From NCBI GenBank assembly GCA_023411575.1, contig JAEYOP010000071.1, positions 62,001-126,000 of the forward strand: 64,000 nucleotides of DNA. Reading direction: 5' to 3'. This stretch comes from Bacillota bacterium (GTDB lineage: Bacteria; Bacillota; Clostridia; Acetivibrionales; DTU013). Made by a program: the position numbers and the translations under genes. The notes beneath the pieces are model-generated. The model saw only the letters and a list, made by a program, of their open reading frames with translations, was not told the DNA's origin and searched no databases. This document shows, piece by piece, positions 16,085 through 24,423 of this stretch (within the stretch, counting starts at the first letter, position 1; each line of letters begins with the position of its first letter).

Positions 16085-17958
16085 TCCGACCCCTCCCCGA
16101 TTGGAATATCAAAGCTCACGCTTGTCCCGGCATTGACCGCGCTTCGTATTATGAGCCCCTTGCCATAGAGCCTGAAAAGGCGTGTGTTGATATTATACAG
16201 CCCAATGCTTACGCTGCCTTTCGGCGTATCCAGCAGGGCGCTCAGCTTTTTCTCCGGAATCCCGGCTCCGTCATCCTCAACGTTGAACAGAACGCTGTCG
16301 CCGGCCACTTCGGCCCTGACCTTTATGGTTCCGCCGTTTTCCCGTTCGCGCAGCCCGTGCTTGATGGCGTTTTCCACCAGCGGCTGTATGGTTAGCGGCG
16401 GGAGCTGAATGTCCGGAAGCGGATCGGCTATATCAAATTCAATCTTTATATCCTCAAATCTCGCTTCTTGAATCGACGCGTAGGCGCGGGCGAGCTCAAG
16501 CTCCTTTTTCAGCGGAATAAGACCCCTGAGATTTTCAAAATCCAGTGTTCCCCGCAGGTATTTTGAAAGGGACAGGATGAGCTTTTCCGCCTCATGCGGA
16601 TCGGTCTCACAGTATTCCGCGATGATATTCAGGGCGTTGTAAATAAAATGCGGCTTTATCTGCGCGTTCAGAAACGCGGTTTCCGTGTTCATAACCGTAT
16701 CCAGGGATGCCTGAAGGTCGGCCGATAACAGCTCCATGCGGCGGAAGGCCTCCGAGTATCTTTTCGACAGCAATACGACCTGAATGATAACAAAACCGAA
16801 CAAAGCCGCCGAGAGCATATACCGGGCGGAAAGGACGCTCATATAGACCAGGCTGTCCAGCAGCGCACCCAGTGTTAAAATCAGCATTCCTGCCAGAAAG
16901 AAGATGGATTCCTTCTCGCGGCGCTTCACCACCCTTACGGAGACATAGCAACCAAGCATGCAGGCGGCTCCGACCGTCAGCAGATAGGGGACAAAGACGG
17001 CGGAATAAATGGTGGAGGAAAGCGCGAGGACGGTAAATATGTAAAGAGCATTCAGAGATAGAATGACGCGGAAGGCCAGTTGAGGCATCACATCTTCGTA
17101 AAGCCGGCGCGTATAGAAGAGCATGGAGATGATAATGAACGGGATTGTCAGCATCACAAGCCTCGATCCGAGCCAGAACGGGAGCCCCGGAAATGCCTGC
17201 ATCATGAGCGTCGTATTCGATAAAAGATTTCGGACGGAGACCGAAAAGCAAAGGACGGCGAGCCAGACAAGCTCGGAACCGTTCTTCCGGAAATGACGGA
17301 AGACAAGAAAAAAGAAGCCGGCGAACATACAGATCGCAATCAGAAAAATATCCAAGGCGACCCACGTGTTCCACTCTTTATGAATCAGTGCAGAGGTTCC
17401 CAATCGGATGCTTTGCCCGACGCCCCCTCCATAGACAAGGGCGTCGTTTTTTACCTGCAGAACAATTTCCATCTCCGAACCGGCGTAATGGAAGTCATAG
17501 GTCTGCGGATGCAGGTAGATGGTTTGGACCTGGGCAAAGCTGCCGCAGGCATGCAGAAGCGAGCCGTTTACCCACAGCGCGTAGTCCGTGTAGACATTGG
17601 GAACCGAGATGCCGTAAATCCCGCCAGCGGCGCCGGTCTTCACCACAAGCCGGTATGTGGCGCTGCCGTGGGACGGTAAACGGAGCGCCTTGTATTTCGC
17701 CCAGCCGGACGGCAGCCTGTAATAGCCGGTCGGCGCCCCGCCGGCAAATTCACCCGGAAAGAGAAGCGCATCCCAGTAGAACGTCCAGTCCCCGTCAAGC
17801 GAGACGTTGCCGTCCGCTGAAAAATCCCATCCGGAGAGATCCAATATTCCATTTTGCGCTTCTGGTTCCCCCGCTTTCGCACCCCGCCCCTCGCAGCCCG
17901 CGAGAGTGAGCAGCAGCATCAACAGCGCGGGAAGCCATACATAATTTAAAAGCTTCAT
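16072..17958 (-). CDS. Lipoprotein-anchored 7TM sensor histidine kinase (7TMR-DISM / LytS-type)
   Basis: 628 residues from the ATG at 17958 (GGGG seven bases upstream; an ATG at 17994 lacks a ribosome site). The N terminus is a lipoprotein signal with lipobox LAGC, C22. A beta-sandwich extracellular domain (about 35-200; LDLSGWDFSADGNVSLDGDW opening) is followed by seven membrane helices (about 205-400), together the 7TMR-DISM arrangement. The kinase core has the His-kinase motif with the phospho-acceptor in IKPHFIYNALN and an ATPase domain with VENAIKHGL and DDGAGI. Paired with the overlapping response regulator. The extracellular domain is likely to sense a carbohydrate-type ligand, by analogy only. 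Confidence 0.9.
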   Translation of the reverse strand: MKLLNYVWLPALLMLLLTLAGCEGRGAKAGEPEAQNGILDLSGWDFSADGNVSLDGDWTFYWDALLFPGEFAGGAPTGYYRLPSGWAKYKALRLPSHGSATYRLVVKTGAAGGIYGISVPNVYTDYALWVNGSLLHACGSFAQVQTIYLHPQTYDFHYAGSEMEIVLQVKNDALVYGGGVGQSIRLGTSALIHKEWNTWVALDIFLIAICMFAGFFFLVFRHFRKNGSELVWLAVLCFSVSVRNLLSNTTLMMQAFPGLPFWLGSRLVMLTIPFIIISMLFYTRRLYEDVMPQLAFRVILSLNALYIFTVLALSSTIYSAVFVPYLLTVGAACMLGCYVSVRVVKRREKESIFFLAGMLILTLGALLDSLVYMSVLSARYMLSAALFGFVIIQVVLLSKRYSEAFRRMELLSADLQASLDTVMNTETAFLNAQIKPHFIYNALNIIAEYCETDPHEAEKLILSLSKYLRGTLDFENLRGLIPLKKELELARAYASIQEARFEDIKIEFDIADPLPDIQLPPLTIQPLVENAIKHGLRERENGGTIKVRAEVAGDSVLFNVEDDGAGIPEKKLSALLDTPKGSVSIGLYNINTRLFRLYGKGLIIRSAVNAGTSVSFDIPIGEGSECSG

Positions 17959-18028
17959 ATTGACCCCGGCTTCAGAACAGAATAACAAATTCATATTACC
18001 ATATATTCACACGGCAAATAAGGCCCGG

Positions 18029-18044
18029 GTCGGAAATTTCCGAC
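18029..18044. promoter_or_regulatory. Perfect 16-bp palindrome in a divergent control region
   Basis: GTCGGAAATTTCCGAC is a perfect inverted repeat. It sits in the 198-bp gap between the kinase gene (leftward) and the receiver-like gene (rightward), a place where a regulator of both could bind. Candidate operator for the neighbouring response regulator; no promoter box was confidently placed. Confidence 0.45.
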
Positions 18045-18156
18045 AAAATGCAACAAATTAATTAAAAATATGCCTGCTTCCGGCAAAAAGGGCCCATTTG
18101 TTAATTCTCCGTTAATTCCGGAATGATAAGGTTTAAAAAATGGGGGTGGTGCGGTT

Positions 18157-18534
18157 CTGGACAGGGTACTGCTGGCGGATAGAGACATGGATAACACGGA
18201 ACGGCTTATCCGCATTTTGAATGAGAACCATTGCTTAACGCCGCAGGTATGGCAGAATGAGCATGCGTTTCAGGTCTTTATCCGCGCTCCTGATGAAGGT
18301 GTGGTATTTGTCAGGATAGACGACCCATCCATTCCGGGCCTGGAGATGACAAGGCAGGCAACGGCCGTTTATCCGGAGATTCAGGTTGTGTGGATGGCTG
18401 CCGGCGAGGGGTACGCTCTTGAAGCTTTCCCGCGGGGCGTCGACGCGTATCTGCTGCTGCCGGCGACGGAGGAAAAGCTCGCGGAGGTGATGGACTCTCT
18501 GGAATTCAAAAAGGTACGGTACGGGGAAAAATAA
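18157..18534 (+). CDS. Degenerate receiver-domain protein
   Basis: The frame encodes a stand-alone receiver-like domain: RVLLADRDMDNTERLI, then GVVFVRIDDPSIPGLEMTRQ, EIQVVWMAAGEGYALEAFPR and GVDAYLLLPATEEKLAEVM. At the three positions that define a working receiver, the phospho-acceptor Asp is Arg (FVRIDDP), the Thr is Ala (MAA) and the Lys is Leu (LLLP). It therefore cannot be phosphorylated normally. The first ATG is at 18187, but the homology begins ten codons earlier; a CTG at 18157 with GGGGGTGG 7 bp upstream is the likely start. It precedes the giant surface protein by 38 bp and may be translated with it. Confidence 0.65.
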   Translation: MDRVLLADRDMDNTERLIRILNENHCLTPQVWQNEHAFQVFIRAPDEGVVFVRIDDPSIPGLEMTRQATAVYPEIQVVWMAAGEGYALEAFPRGVDAYLLLPATEEKLAEVMDSLEFKKVRYGEK

Positions 18535-18572
18535 AATTCCGATAATATTCTTTCAAATGAGGAGGATGTGAA

Positions 18573-21500
18573 ATGGCTGGGAAAATACTGAAAAAATTTT
18601 GGGCGGTCCTACTGACGCTGGCGATGGTGATAAGCCTGCTGCCGGCGGTAACGCTGCCGGTGAGCGCGGATGAACTCGCTGTTGGCGTCGAGCTTGGGAG
18701 CGCCGCCCTTTCCGGCGATAAGTATTACTACGCGGGCGCCGAAGTGAGCGGCGACGGCATCAGAACCATACTGATCGGCTTTTCCAACAATGTCGTCTCC
18801 GGAGATACAATCACTTTGCCGACGGCGACAACGGGTTTTACGGTCTCCGATACCTCAAACGACTACACCAAGCGGATCAATGTTGACGAAGGCACTTCGA
18901 CAAGCGTGGTTCAAAGCTATCTGCGCGGCGTAGGGTTCACGATTGCCGGCGCGTCCCAGACGGCGAGCGTAACGGTGACGACCGAGAGCATCATGACCGA
19001 CACCTTTTACAACATCGACACGGAGCACTATTATCAATACATCCCCGCCGGCTCGTCCGGTATAAAATGGACAGACGCCTATGACGCCGCCAAAGGCAAA
19101 ACCTACATGGGCAGAACCGGATATCTGGCGACCGTCATGAGCCTGGAGGAAGATACCTATTTGAACTCGCTGTCCGGCGGCAAGACGGGCTGGCTGGGCG
19201 GCACGATCATGACGAACAGCGGAACCCTTGCGGACGCCTCCGGCGGATCAACCGGAGCTAAGATGTACTATTCCTCATTTACTCCGGAGTCCGTCGTCAG
19301 CGGCGACAACAAAGGCTGGTACTGGGCCTGCGGCCCTGAAATCGGAACGTTGTTCTACGATACCAACAGCCTTAATAACGAGGGCGGGGCAAGCTCCGCA
19401 ACCGCCAATACCGTAGACGACAGAAATTCGGCAACTTACTATAACTGGTCGAGAGGGGCGTCCTACGAGCCCAACAACAAGACCGCGTCGCAAGCATACG
19501 GCGGCAACGATTATGAAACCTGCCTTACGACGCTGATAAACTCAGGGCACACAGGGAAGCAGGGTACGGCTTTCACCTGGAACGACAGCCGCTCTGAGTA
19601 TACGGACCAAACCAGCGCATGGTCGGCTAAGGGCTATTTTGTCGAGTACGGCAATAAACTCATGGGGGATGACGGCAGCGGCAGCGCGGCGTTCGCCTCC
19701 GACAGCGGCACGCTGACTGCGGACAAAACGCCTCCGGCATCTCCGTTATACAACCCGGAGAATATCACGACAAACGTAGCGGTAAGCGTAACACCTACGC
19801 TTACCTTTAGTGAAGAGCTCTACGGCAATGCAGACGGAACAGTCATGAGCACATCGCCGGTCGGCGTAATCATGGTTTACGAAGGCACGGATAACACCGG
19901 AACCGCTCTGACGGAAGGAGCGGGAGCGGACAATTCCCATTTCACGGCGGCATATGATCCCACCACCCATGCCTTTACCCTGACCTTCGGGGCCGCTCTC
20001 AAAAACAGTCAGTCCTACTATGTGGAGCTTCAGGCGAACAGGGTCTACGACGCAGCGGGCAACACGATCAGCTCTGCGGAAGGCGCGACCTTCACGACGG
20101 AGGACGCATCTGCAGTTGGCGTCAAGCTTGGGAACGCCACCTTTTCCGGCGATAAGTATTACTATACGGGCGTCGAAGTGAGCGGCGACGGCATCAGAAC
20201 CATACTGATCGGCTTCTCCGAGAACGTCGCCTCCGGAGACAAGATCGTCCTGCCGGGTGCGACGGAGGGCTTCACGGTTTCCTCAAGCTCTTCGAGCAAT
20301 GATTATACCAAGCGTATCAATGTCGCCGAAGGCACTTTGACAAGCGCCGTTCAGAGCTATCTGCGCGGCGTGGGGTTCGCGACTGCAAGCGCGTCCCAGA
20401 CGGTGAGCGTAACGGTGACGACCGAGAACATCACGACCGACACCTTTTATAACATCGACAAGGAGCACTATTATCAATACATCCCCGCCGGCTCGTCCGG
20501 CATAACCTGGACAGACGCCTATGACGCCGCCAAGGGCAAGACCTACATGGGCAGGACCGGATATCTCGCGACCGTCACGGACCTGGAGGAGGACACCTAC
20601 TTAAACTCCCTCTCCGGCGGCAAGACCGGCTGGCTGGGCGGCACGATTCTGGCATACGGCGGCAGCAAAGTGAATGCCTCCGGCGGTTCCACCGGCGCAC
20701 TGTTATATTATTCCGGGTTCAGCACGACGGCTTTCGTCTCCAACGGCTGGTACTGGGCCTGCGGGCCGGAGATCGGAAACACTTTCTATAATAAAAACAC
20801 ATTAAAAGGTTCATCGATTTCCGTTGCGGACAATGAAAACTCGGCGCTGGGTTATTATTTTAACTGGGGACGCGGCGATGAGCCGAACAATACAAACGGC
20901 GGTGAAAACTGCCTGACGACGCTTGTAGTAGGTAGCAAGGGAAAGCAAAACACGTTGTTTTCCTGGAACGATATCAGTTACGACAATACGGATCAAAGCA
21001 GCACCTATTCGGCAAAGGGCTATTTCGTGGAGTACGGAAACAAGCTCAAGGGCGACGACGGCAGCGGCAACACAGCCTTCGCCTCCGACAGCAATACGCT
21101 TTATCATGTCTATATGATTACCTATAACCTCAACGGCGGGACAAATCCGGGCGGCGCGCCTGCCGGCTACACCTACGGAAGCGGAGCCACACTGCCGACA
21201 CCGACAAGGGCAGGCTTCACCTTCGGCGGCTGGTACGAAACCTCTGGCCTCACCGGCAGTGCCGTGACGACCATCGGCACAACGGATACGGGCGCGAAGG
21301 AGTATTGGGCCAAGTGGACGGAGAACACCTACGCTGTGACAGTGAACGTGCGTCTGAACGGAAGCCCGTCTGACGCCCCTCTTACGGGAGCGGTCGAACT
21401 GCGGCAGAGCGGAAGCACAGTTCATACAATGACCGGCGGTTCCGGGGTGTATACGGTATCGGCTGTAAACGGAACGTATGACGTTTACATAGACGGCAAA

Positions 21501-23957
21501 GACACAGGAACAGGTGTCACCATCAGCGGTCTGGCAAACAGCGTAAGCATTAACTATTACACGGTCACATTTACTGCGGCGGACGGCGGTACGGCATCCG
21601 GCAGCAGCATTTCGGCGACATACGACGGCAATTCGCTCACAGCCGGAACGAATATCGTGCTCGGCGGCAAAACACTGGTCATCACGGCAACAGGTCACGG
21701 TGCCGGCTATTATGCGTATATCTGGTCCGGAACGGGCGTCGGCGGCGAAAACGCCTCGAAGCTTACCATCACGGCGCTGAACCGGAAGGTTGACGCGCTT
21801 TGCACCGTCACGGGCAGGGCGTCTGCGGCGGCCTATTCGGTCCTGCTGAACACGTACGGCGGAGCAATCGGCAGCGGAAGCGTCACCTCCTATACCTATG
21901 GTGTGGGCGCCACGCTGCCCTCCGATGTGACCAAAGACGGATATACGTTCCAAGGGTGGTACGCAAACGCGGATTTCTCCGGAAGCCCGACGACGGCGAT
22001 CGGTGCGGCCGATACCGGAGATAAGGTGTTCCACGCGCGGTGGATGGACAACACCGCTCATACTGTCGGCGGAACGGTGGACGATGGGAACGGGCTCGTC
22101 TCCGGCGCGTCGGTCACCATACGCGGGAACGGTATCACTTCGCAAAGTACAACCACCGATGCAAACGGTCGTTATTCCTTCTCAGGCATCCCGTCTGGCG
22201 AGTATAACATTGTCGCAAGCTATAACGGCATCGTACAGACGATCATCATTACCGTGAAAGGCAACGACATCACAGACGCGGACATCACGATGCCAACAGG
22301 CAGGAAAAACAGTATTCTAACTGTTGCCGCAGGTACGCCGGACGTTGTGGTAGGCTATCTCGATCAGCAGTTTACGAGTGCCGACAACAGTGCCGTCGAC
22401 GCCGGAAACAGCGTAGTAATCAGGTTGACCGCAGAGGAGCAGGATGAAAACATAGCGTCCGGAGCGGAGGATATCCAGACGGCGGCGAGCGGGCAAGCCA
22501 TCGGGATGTACCTCGATTTGACGCTGCTGAAGACAAGATCGGACGCAGCCAGTTCTTCTACCGATACGCTCAGTGCTTCGGAAACCCTTTTGAAAATCAT
22601 CATTCCCTATGATCTCTCAGGCAAAACCAATGTCGCTGTCTATCGGTACCATAGCGGAGCGGCTGAAGCGATGACCAAAGCGGCCTACTCATCTGAAACG
22701 CCGGCGGACGAGTGCTATATGGTAAATGCCGCCGGAAATCAGGTGATTGTATGGACGAAGAGCTTTTCCACCTATGCGATTTCCTATCTCCGCACTTATG
22801 CCGTCAGCTACGACGGCAACGGCGCGACGGGCGGCAGCGTGCCAGCTTCCGGCACCGTTGCGGACGGTACGGCTTGGAGCTCTCCCGGCAATCCGGGTTC
22901 TCTTGTAAGAACCGGCTATACGTTCAGAGGCTGGGCACTCACCGCCAGCGCGACATCGGCGATATCAGCTTATACAATCAATTCCAACACGGTCTTCTAC
23001 TCGGTTTGGACGTATAACGAGGACTCCGGCGCTTCAGGCGGCAATACGAGCTATACGATCACCGCGACGGCCGGCGACGGCGGCAGCATCAGCCCCAGCG
23101 GCAGCGTGAGCGTAACAAAGGGCGCCAGCACAACGTTTACCATTAAGGCAGATAAGGGGTACTATATCCGTGATGTGCTTGTAGATGGAGTAAGCGCGGG
23201 GGCGGTCGGCAACTATACCTTCTCCAACGTCACCGCGGTGCATACTATCAGCGCGGTCTTTTCCGAAACATCCGGCCTGCCCTACTATCTGGACGGCAGC
23301 GGAAGCAAGGTGTTCATCGGCTTTGCCGCCGAGGTGGACGGGAAGATGAGGTACATCGCGCCGGACGGCGTGACGGTGCTGTTCAAAGAAAATCCGAAAA
23401 GCTTTGCCGACACGGACGGTCATTGGGCGGAGTCTTATATCGGTTTCGTCACCGAACGGGAAATATTCGTAGGAACAGGCGGCAATCTGTTTTCGCCCGA
23501 CACGGGCATGGCGCGCGCGATGTTCGCCACGGTCATCGGACGGCTATACGAGCGGAGTTATGGCAGAATCAGTATTTCCGATGTCCGTGTGTTCACCGAC
23601 TGCGACTATGACAATTACTACGGGAAATACGTGGACTGGGTGGCTGAAAACGGTATTATCCTCGGTTATGGAAACGGCAAGTTCGGGCCGGACGACCAAA
23701 TCACCCGCGAGCAGATGGCGGCGATTCTGTACCGCTTCGCGGATTTCCTCGGCGTCTTGCCCGGCGATATCGATACCGCGCTTACCTACCCCGATTCCGC
23801 TGCTATTTCAAGCTGGGCGGAAAACGCGGCCCTGTACTGCCAGACCACCGGTATCATCACGGGACGCGGCGAAGGGAATTTCATCCCGCATGGCACGGCA
23901 ACCAGAGCGGAAGTTGCGGCAACACTGGAGAGGTTTATTGAAAACACTCTGGATTAA
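18573..23957 (+). CDS. Giant S-layer-anchored surface protein with two lectin-like modules
   Basis: 1794 residues, strong ribosome site GAGGAGG. Signal peptide 1-33 (ends VSAD). Module 1 (about 35-380) and module 2 (about 515-845) are diverged copies of each other; each ends in a C-type-lectin-like domain (YLATV.S.EEDTYLNSLSGG, GWLGG, W.WACGPE, Y.NW.RG.EPNN, ETCLTTL, F.WND, YFVEYG). Between them is an Ig-like Big_5 domain (TPTLTFSEELY, about 390-510). Then come InlB/Listeria-Bacteroides B repeats (about 850-920, 1090-1155, 1410-1475), a carboxypeptidase-regulatory-like domain (about 1160-1235), a repeat-containing linker and three SLH domains (about 1610-1794). It is secreted and held at the cell wall by SLH domains; ligand binding to glycans or host surfaces is inferred. 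Confidence 0.9.
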   Translation: MAGKILKKFWAVLLTLAMVISLLPAVTLPVSADELAVGVELGSAALSGDKYYYAGAEVSGDGIRTILIGFSNNVVSGDTITLPTATTGFTVSDTSNDYTKRINVDEGTSTSVVQSYLRGVGFTIAGASQTASVTVTTESIMTDTFYNIDTEHYYQYIPAGSSGIKWTDAYDAAKGKTYMGRTGYLATVMSLEEDTYLNSLSGGKTGWLGGTIMTNSGTLADASGGSTGAKMYYSSFTPESVVSGDNKGWYWACGPEIGTLFYDTNSLNNEGGASSATANTVDDRNSATYYNWSRGASYEPNNKTASQAYGGNDYETCLTTLINSGHTGKQGTAFTWNDSRSEYTDQTSAWSAKGYFVEYGNKLMGDDGSGSAAFASDSGTLTADKTPPASPLYNPENITTNVAVSVTPTLTFSEELYGNADGTVMSTSPVGVIMVYEGTDNTGTALTEGAGADNSHFTAAYDPTTHAFTLTFGAALKNSQSYYVELQANRVYDAAGNTISSAEGATFTTEDASAVGVKLGNATFSGDKYYYTGVEVSGDGIRTILIGFSENVASGDKIVLPGATEGFTVSSSSSSNDYTKRINVAEGTLTSAVQSYLRGVGFATASASQTVSVTVTTENITTDTFYNIDKEHYYQYIPAGSSGITWTDAYDAAKGKTYMGRTGYLATVTDLEEDTYLNSLSGGKTGWLGGTILAYGGSKVNASGGSTGALLYYSGFSTTAFVSNGWYWACGPEIGNTFYNKNTLKGSSISVADNENSALGYYFNWGRGDEPNNTNGGENCLTTLVVGSKGKQNTLFSWNDISYDNTDQSSTYSAKGYFVEYGNKLKGDDGSGNTAFASDSNTLYHVYMITYNLNGGTNPGGAPAGYTYGSGATLPTPTRAGFTFGGWYETSGLTGSAVTTIGTTDTGAKEYWAKWTENTYAVTVNVRLNGSPSDAPLTGAVELRQSGSTVHTMTGGSGVYTVSAVNGTYDVYIDGKDTGTGVTISGLANSVSINYYTVTFTAADGGTASGSSISATYDGNSLTAGTNIVLGGKTLVITATGHGAGYYAYIWSGTGVGGENASKLTITALNRKVDALCTVTGRASAAAYSVLLNTYGGAIGSGSVTSYTYGVGATLPSDVTKDGYTFQGWYANADFSGSPTTAIGAADTGDKVFHARWMDNTAHTVGGTVDDGNGLVSGASVTIRGNGITSQSTTTDANGRYSFSGIPSGEYNIVASYNGIVQTIIITVKGNDITDADITMPTGRKNSILTVAAGTPDVVVGYLDQQFTSADNSAVDAGNSVVIRLTAEEQDENIASGAEDIQTAASGQAIGMYLDLTLLKTRSDAASSSTDTLSASETLLKIIIPYDLSGKTNVAVYRYHSGAAEAMTKAAYSSETPADECYMVNAAGNQVIVWTKSFSTYAISYLRTYAVSYDGNGATGGSVPASGTVADGTAWSSPGNPGSLVRTGYTFRGWALTASATSAISAYTINSNTVFYSVWTYNEDSGASGGNTSYTITATAGDGGSISPSGSVSVTKGASTTFTIKADKGYYIRDVLVDGVSAGAVGNYTFSNVTAVHTISAVFSETSGLPYYLDGSGSKVFIGFAAEVDGKMRYIAPDGVTVLFKENPKSFADTDGHWAESYIGFVTEREIFVGTGGNLFSPDTGMARAMFATVIGRLYERSYGRISISDVRVFTDCDYDNYYGKYVDWVAENGIILGYGNGKFGPDDQITREQMAAILYRFADFLGVLPGDIDTALTYPDSAAISSWAENAALYCQTTGIITGRGEGNFIPHGTATRAEVAATLERFIENTLD
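18681..19713 (+). repeat. First copy of a 1-kb internal repeat in the surface-protein gene
   Basis: This DNA stretch is repeated at about 20115-21101 within the same gene. Many runs are identical or differ at third positions, for example around the segments encoding SGDGIRTILIGFS and AYDAAKGKTYMGRTGYLATV. The copies differ in the loop regions of the lectin-like domain. Confidence 0.8.
20115..21101 (+). repeat. Second copy of the 1-kb internal repeat
   Basis: Diverged duplicate of 18681-19713, in frame, encoding the second lectin-like module. It lacks the following Ig-like domain and passes directly into the first InlB-type repeat. Confidence 0.8.
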
Positions 23958-24017
23958 CGGCACACAGTGCGGCGCCTCCGGATACGGGGAAGAGCCGGTC
24001 AACAGCCAGAAGCACTG

Positions 24018-24046
24018 TTGACTTTTATTCCGGTTTGCATTATGAT
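24018..24046 (+). promoter_or_regulatory. Sigma-A promoter of the valS T-box leader
   Basis: -35 TTGACT at 24018-24023 and -10 TATGAT at 24041-24046 with a 17-bp spacer, placing the start at about 24053, right at the beginning of the T-box leader. Confidence 0.75.
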
Positions 24047-24052
24047 GAGAGA

Positions 24053-24386
24053 AACGAACACGGGCAAAATGGCGTTGACAAGGAGGAGTACATACCCTGC
24101 CGAAGCACAGAGAGAAGATGGTTGGTGAAAATCTTCGTGAGGGGCGGTATGGAAGTAGCCTTCGAGCCGTGAATCGAAAGGACGGCGTCTGAGTAGAATT
24201 CAACGGAATTTCCACCGTTACAGGGAAAGCAGTATCGGAGCGTAGTCCGGATTTTACGCGGTTTGCTCCCGTATTGACAGAGTGCAGGTAGAGTTCTATC
24301 TGAATTCAGGTGGTACCATGGACGATAAACAGTCCGCCCTGAGCAGAACGCAAAAGCGTTTTGCCCGGGGCGGATTTTTTGTTTAT
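24053..24386 (+). ncRNA. T-box leader (tRNA-sensing riboswitch) of valS
   Basis: The conserved T-box AGGTGGTACCATGG is at about 24308-24321, and the linker with the paired AACGG...CCGTTA stem is at about 24203-24223. A GGTGAAAATC-type distal stem I loop is at about 24124. A candidate specifier codon GTC (Val) is at 24187-24189, consistent with the downstream synthetase. The 3' end is the terminator of the pair: TCCGCC at 24333-24338 with GGCGGA at 24369-24374 and T6. Uncharged tRNA-Val would favour the antiterminator and valS transcription. The specifier assignment is inference. Confidence 0.88.
24333..24382 (+). terminator. Regulated terminator of the valS T-box
   Basis: Long hairpin (TCCGCC..GAGCAGAACGC, AAAA loop, GCGTTTTGCCCGGGGCGGA) followed by TTTTTTG. 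Formed when tRNA-Val is charged. Confidence 0.88.
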
Positions 24387-24423
24387 GAGGCATAGTGCCG
24401 GCGAATTGAAAGGAGGCATCACA

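Noticed and set aside
18681..21101. 1-kb duplication considered as an assembly error
   Set aside because: The copies differ at many third positions and in loops, so they are an old, real duplication.
20811..22145. 444-residue minus-strand ORF in the surface-protein gene
   Set aside because: Antisense to repeats of the real gene; Arg/Cys-rich shadow.
23958..24052. Search for a terminator after the surface-protein gene
   Set aside because: No clear stem with T tract was found; transcription may run towards the T-box leader or end elsewhere.
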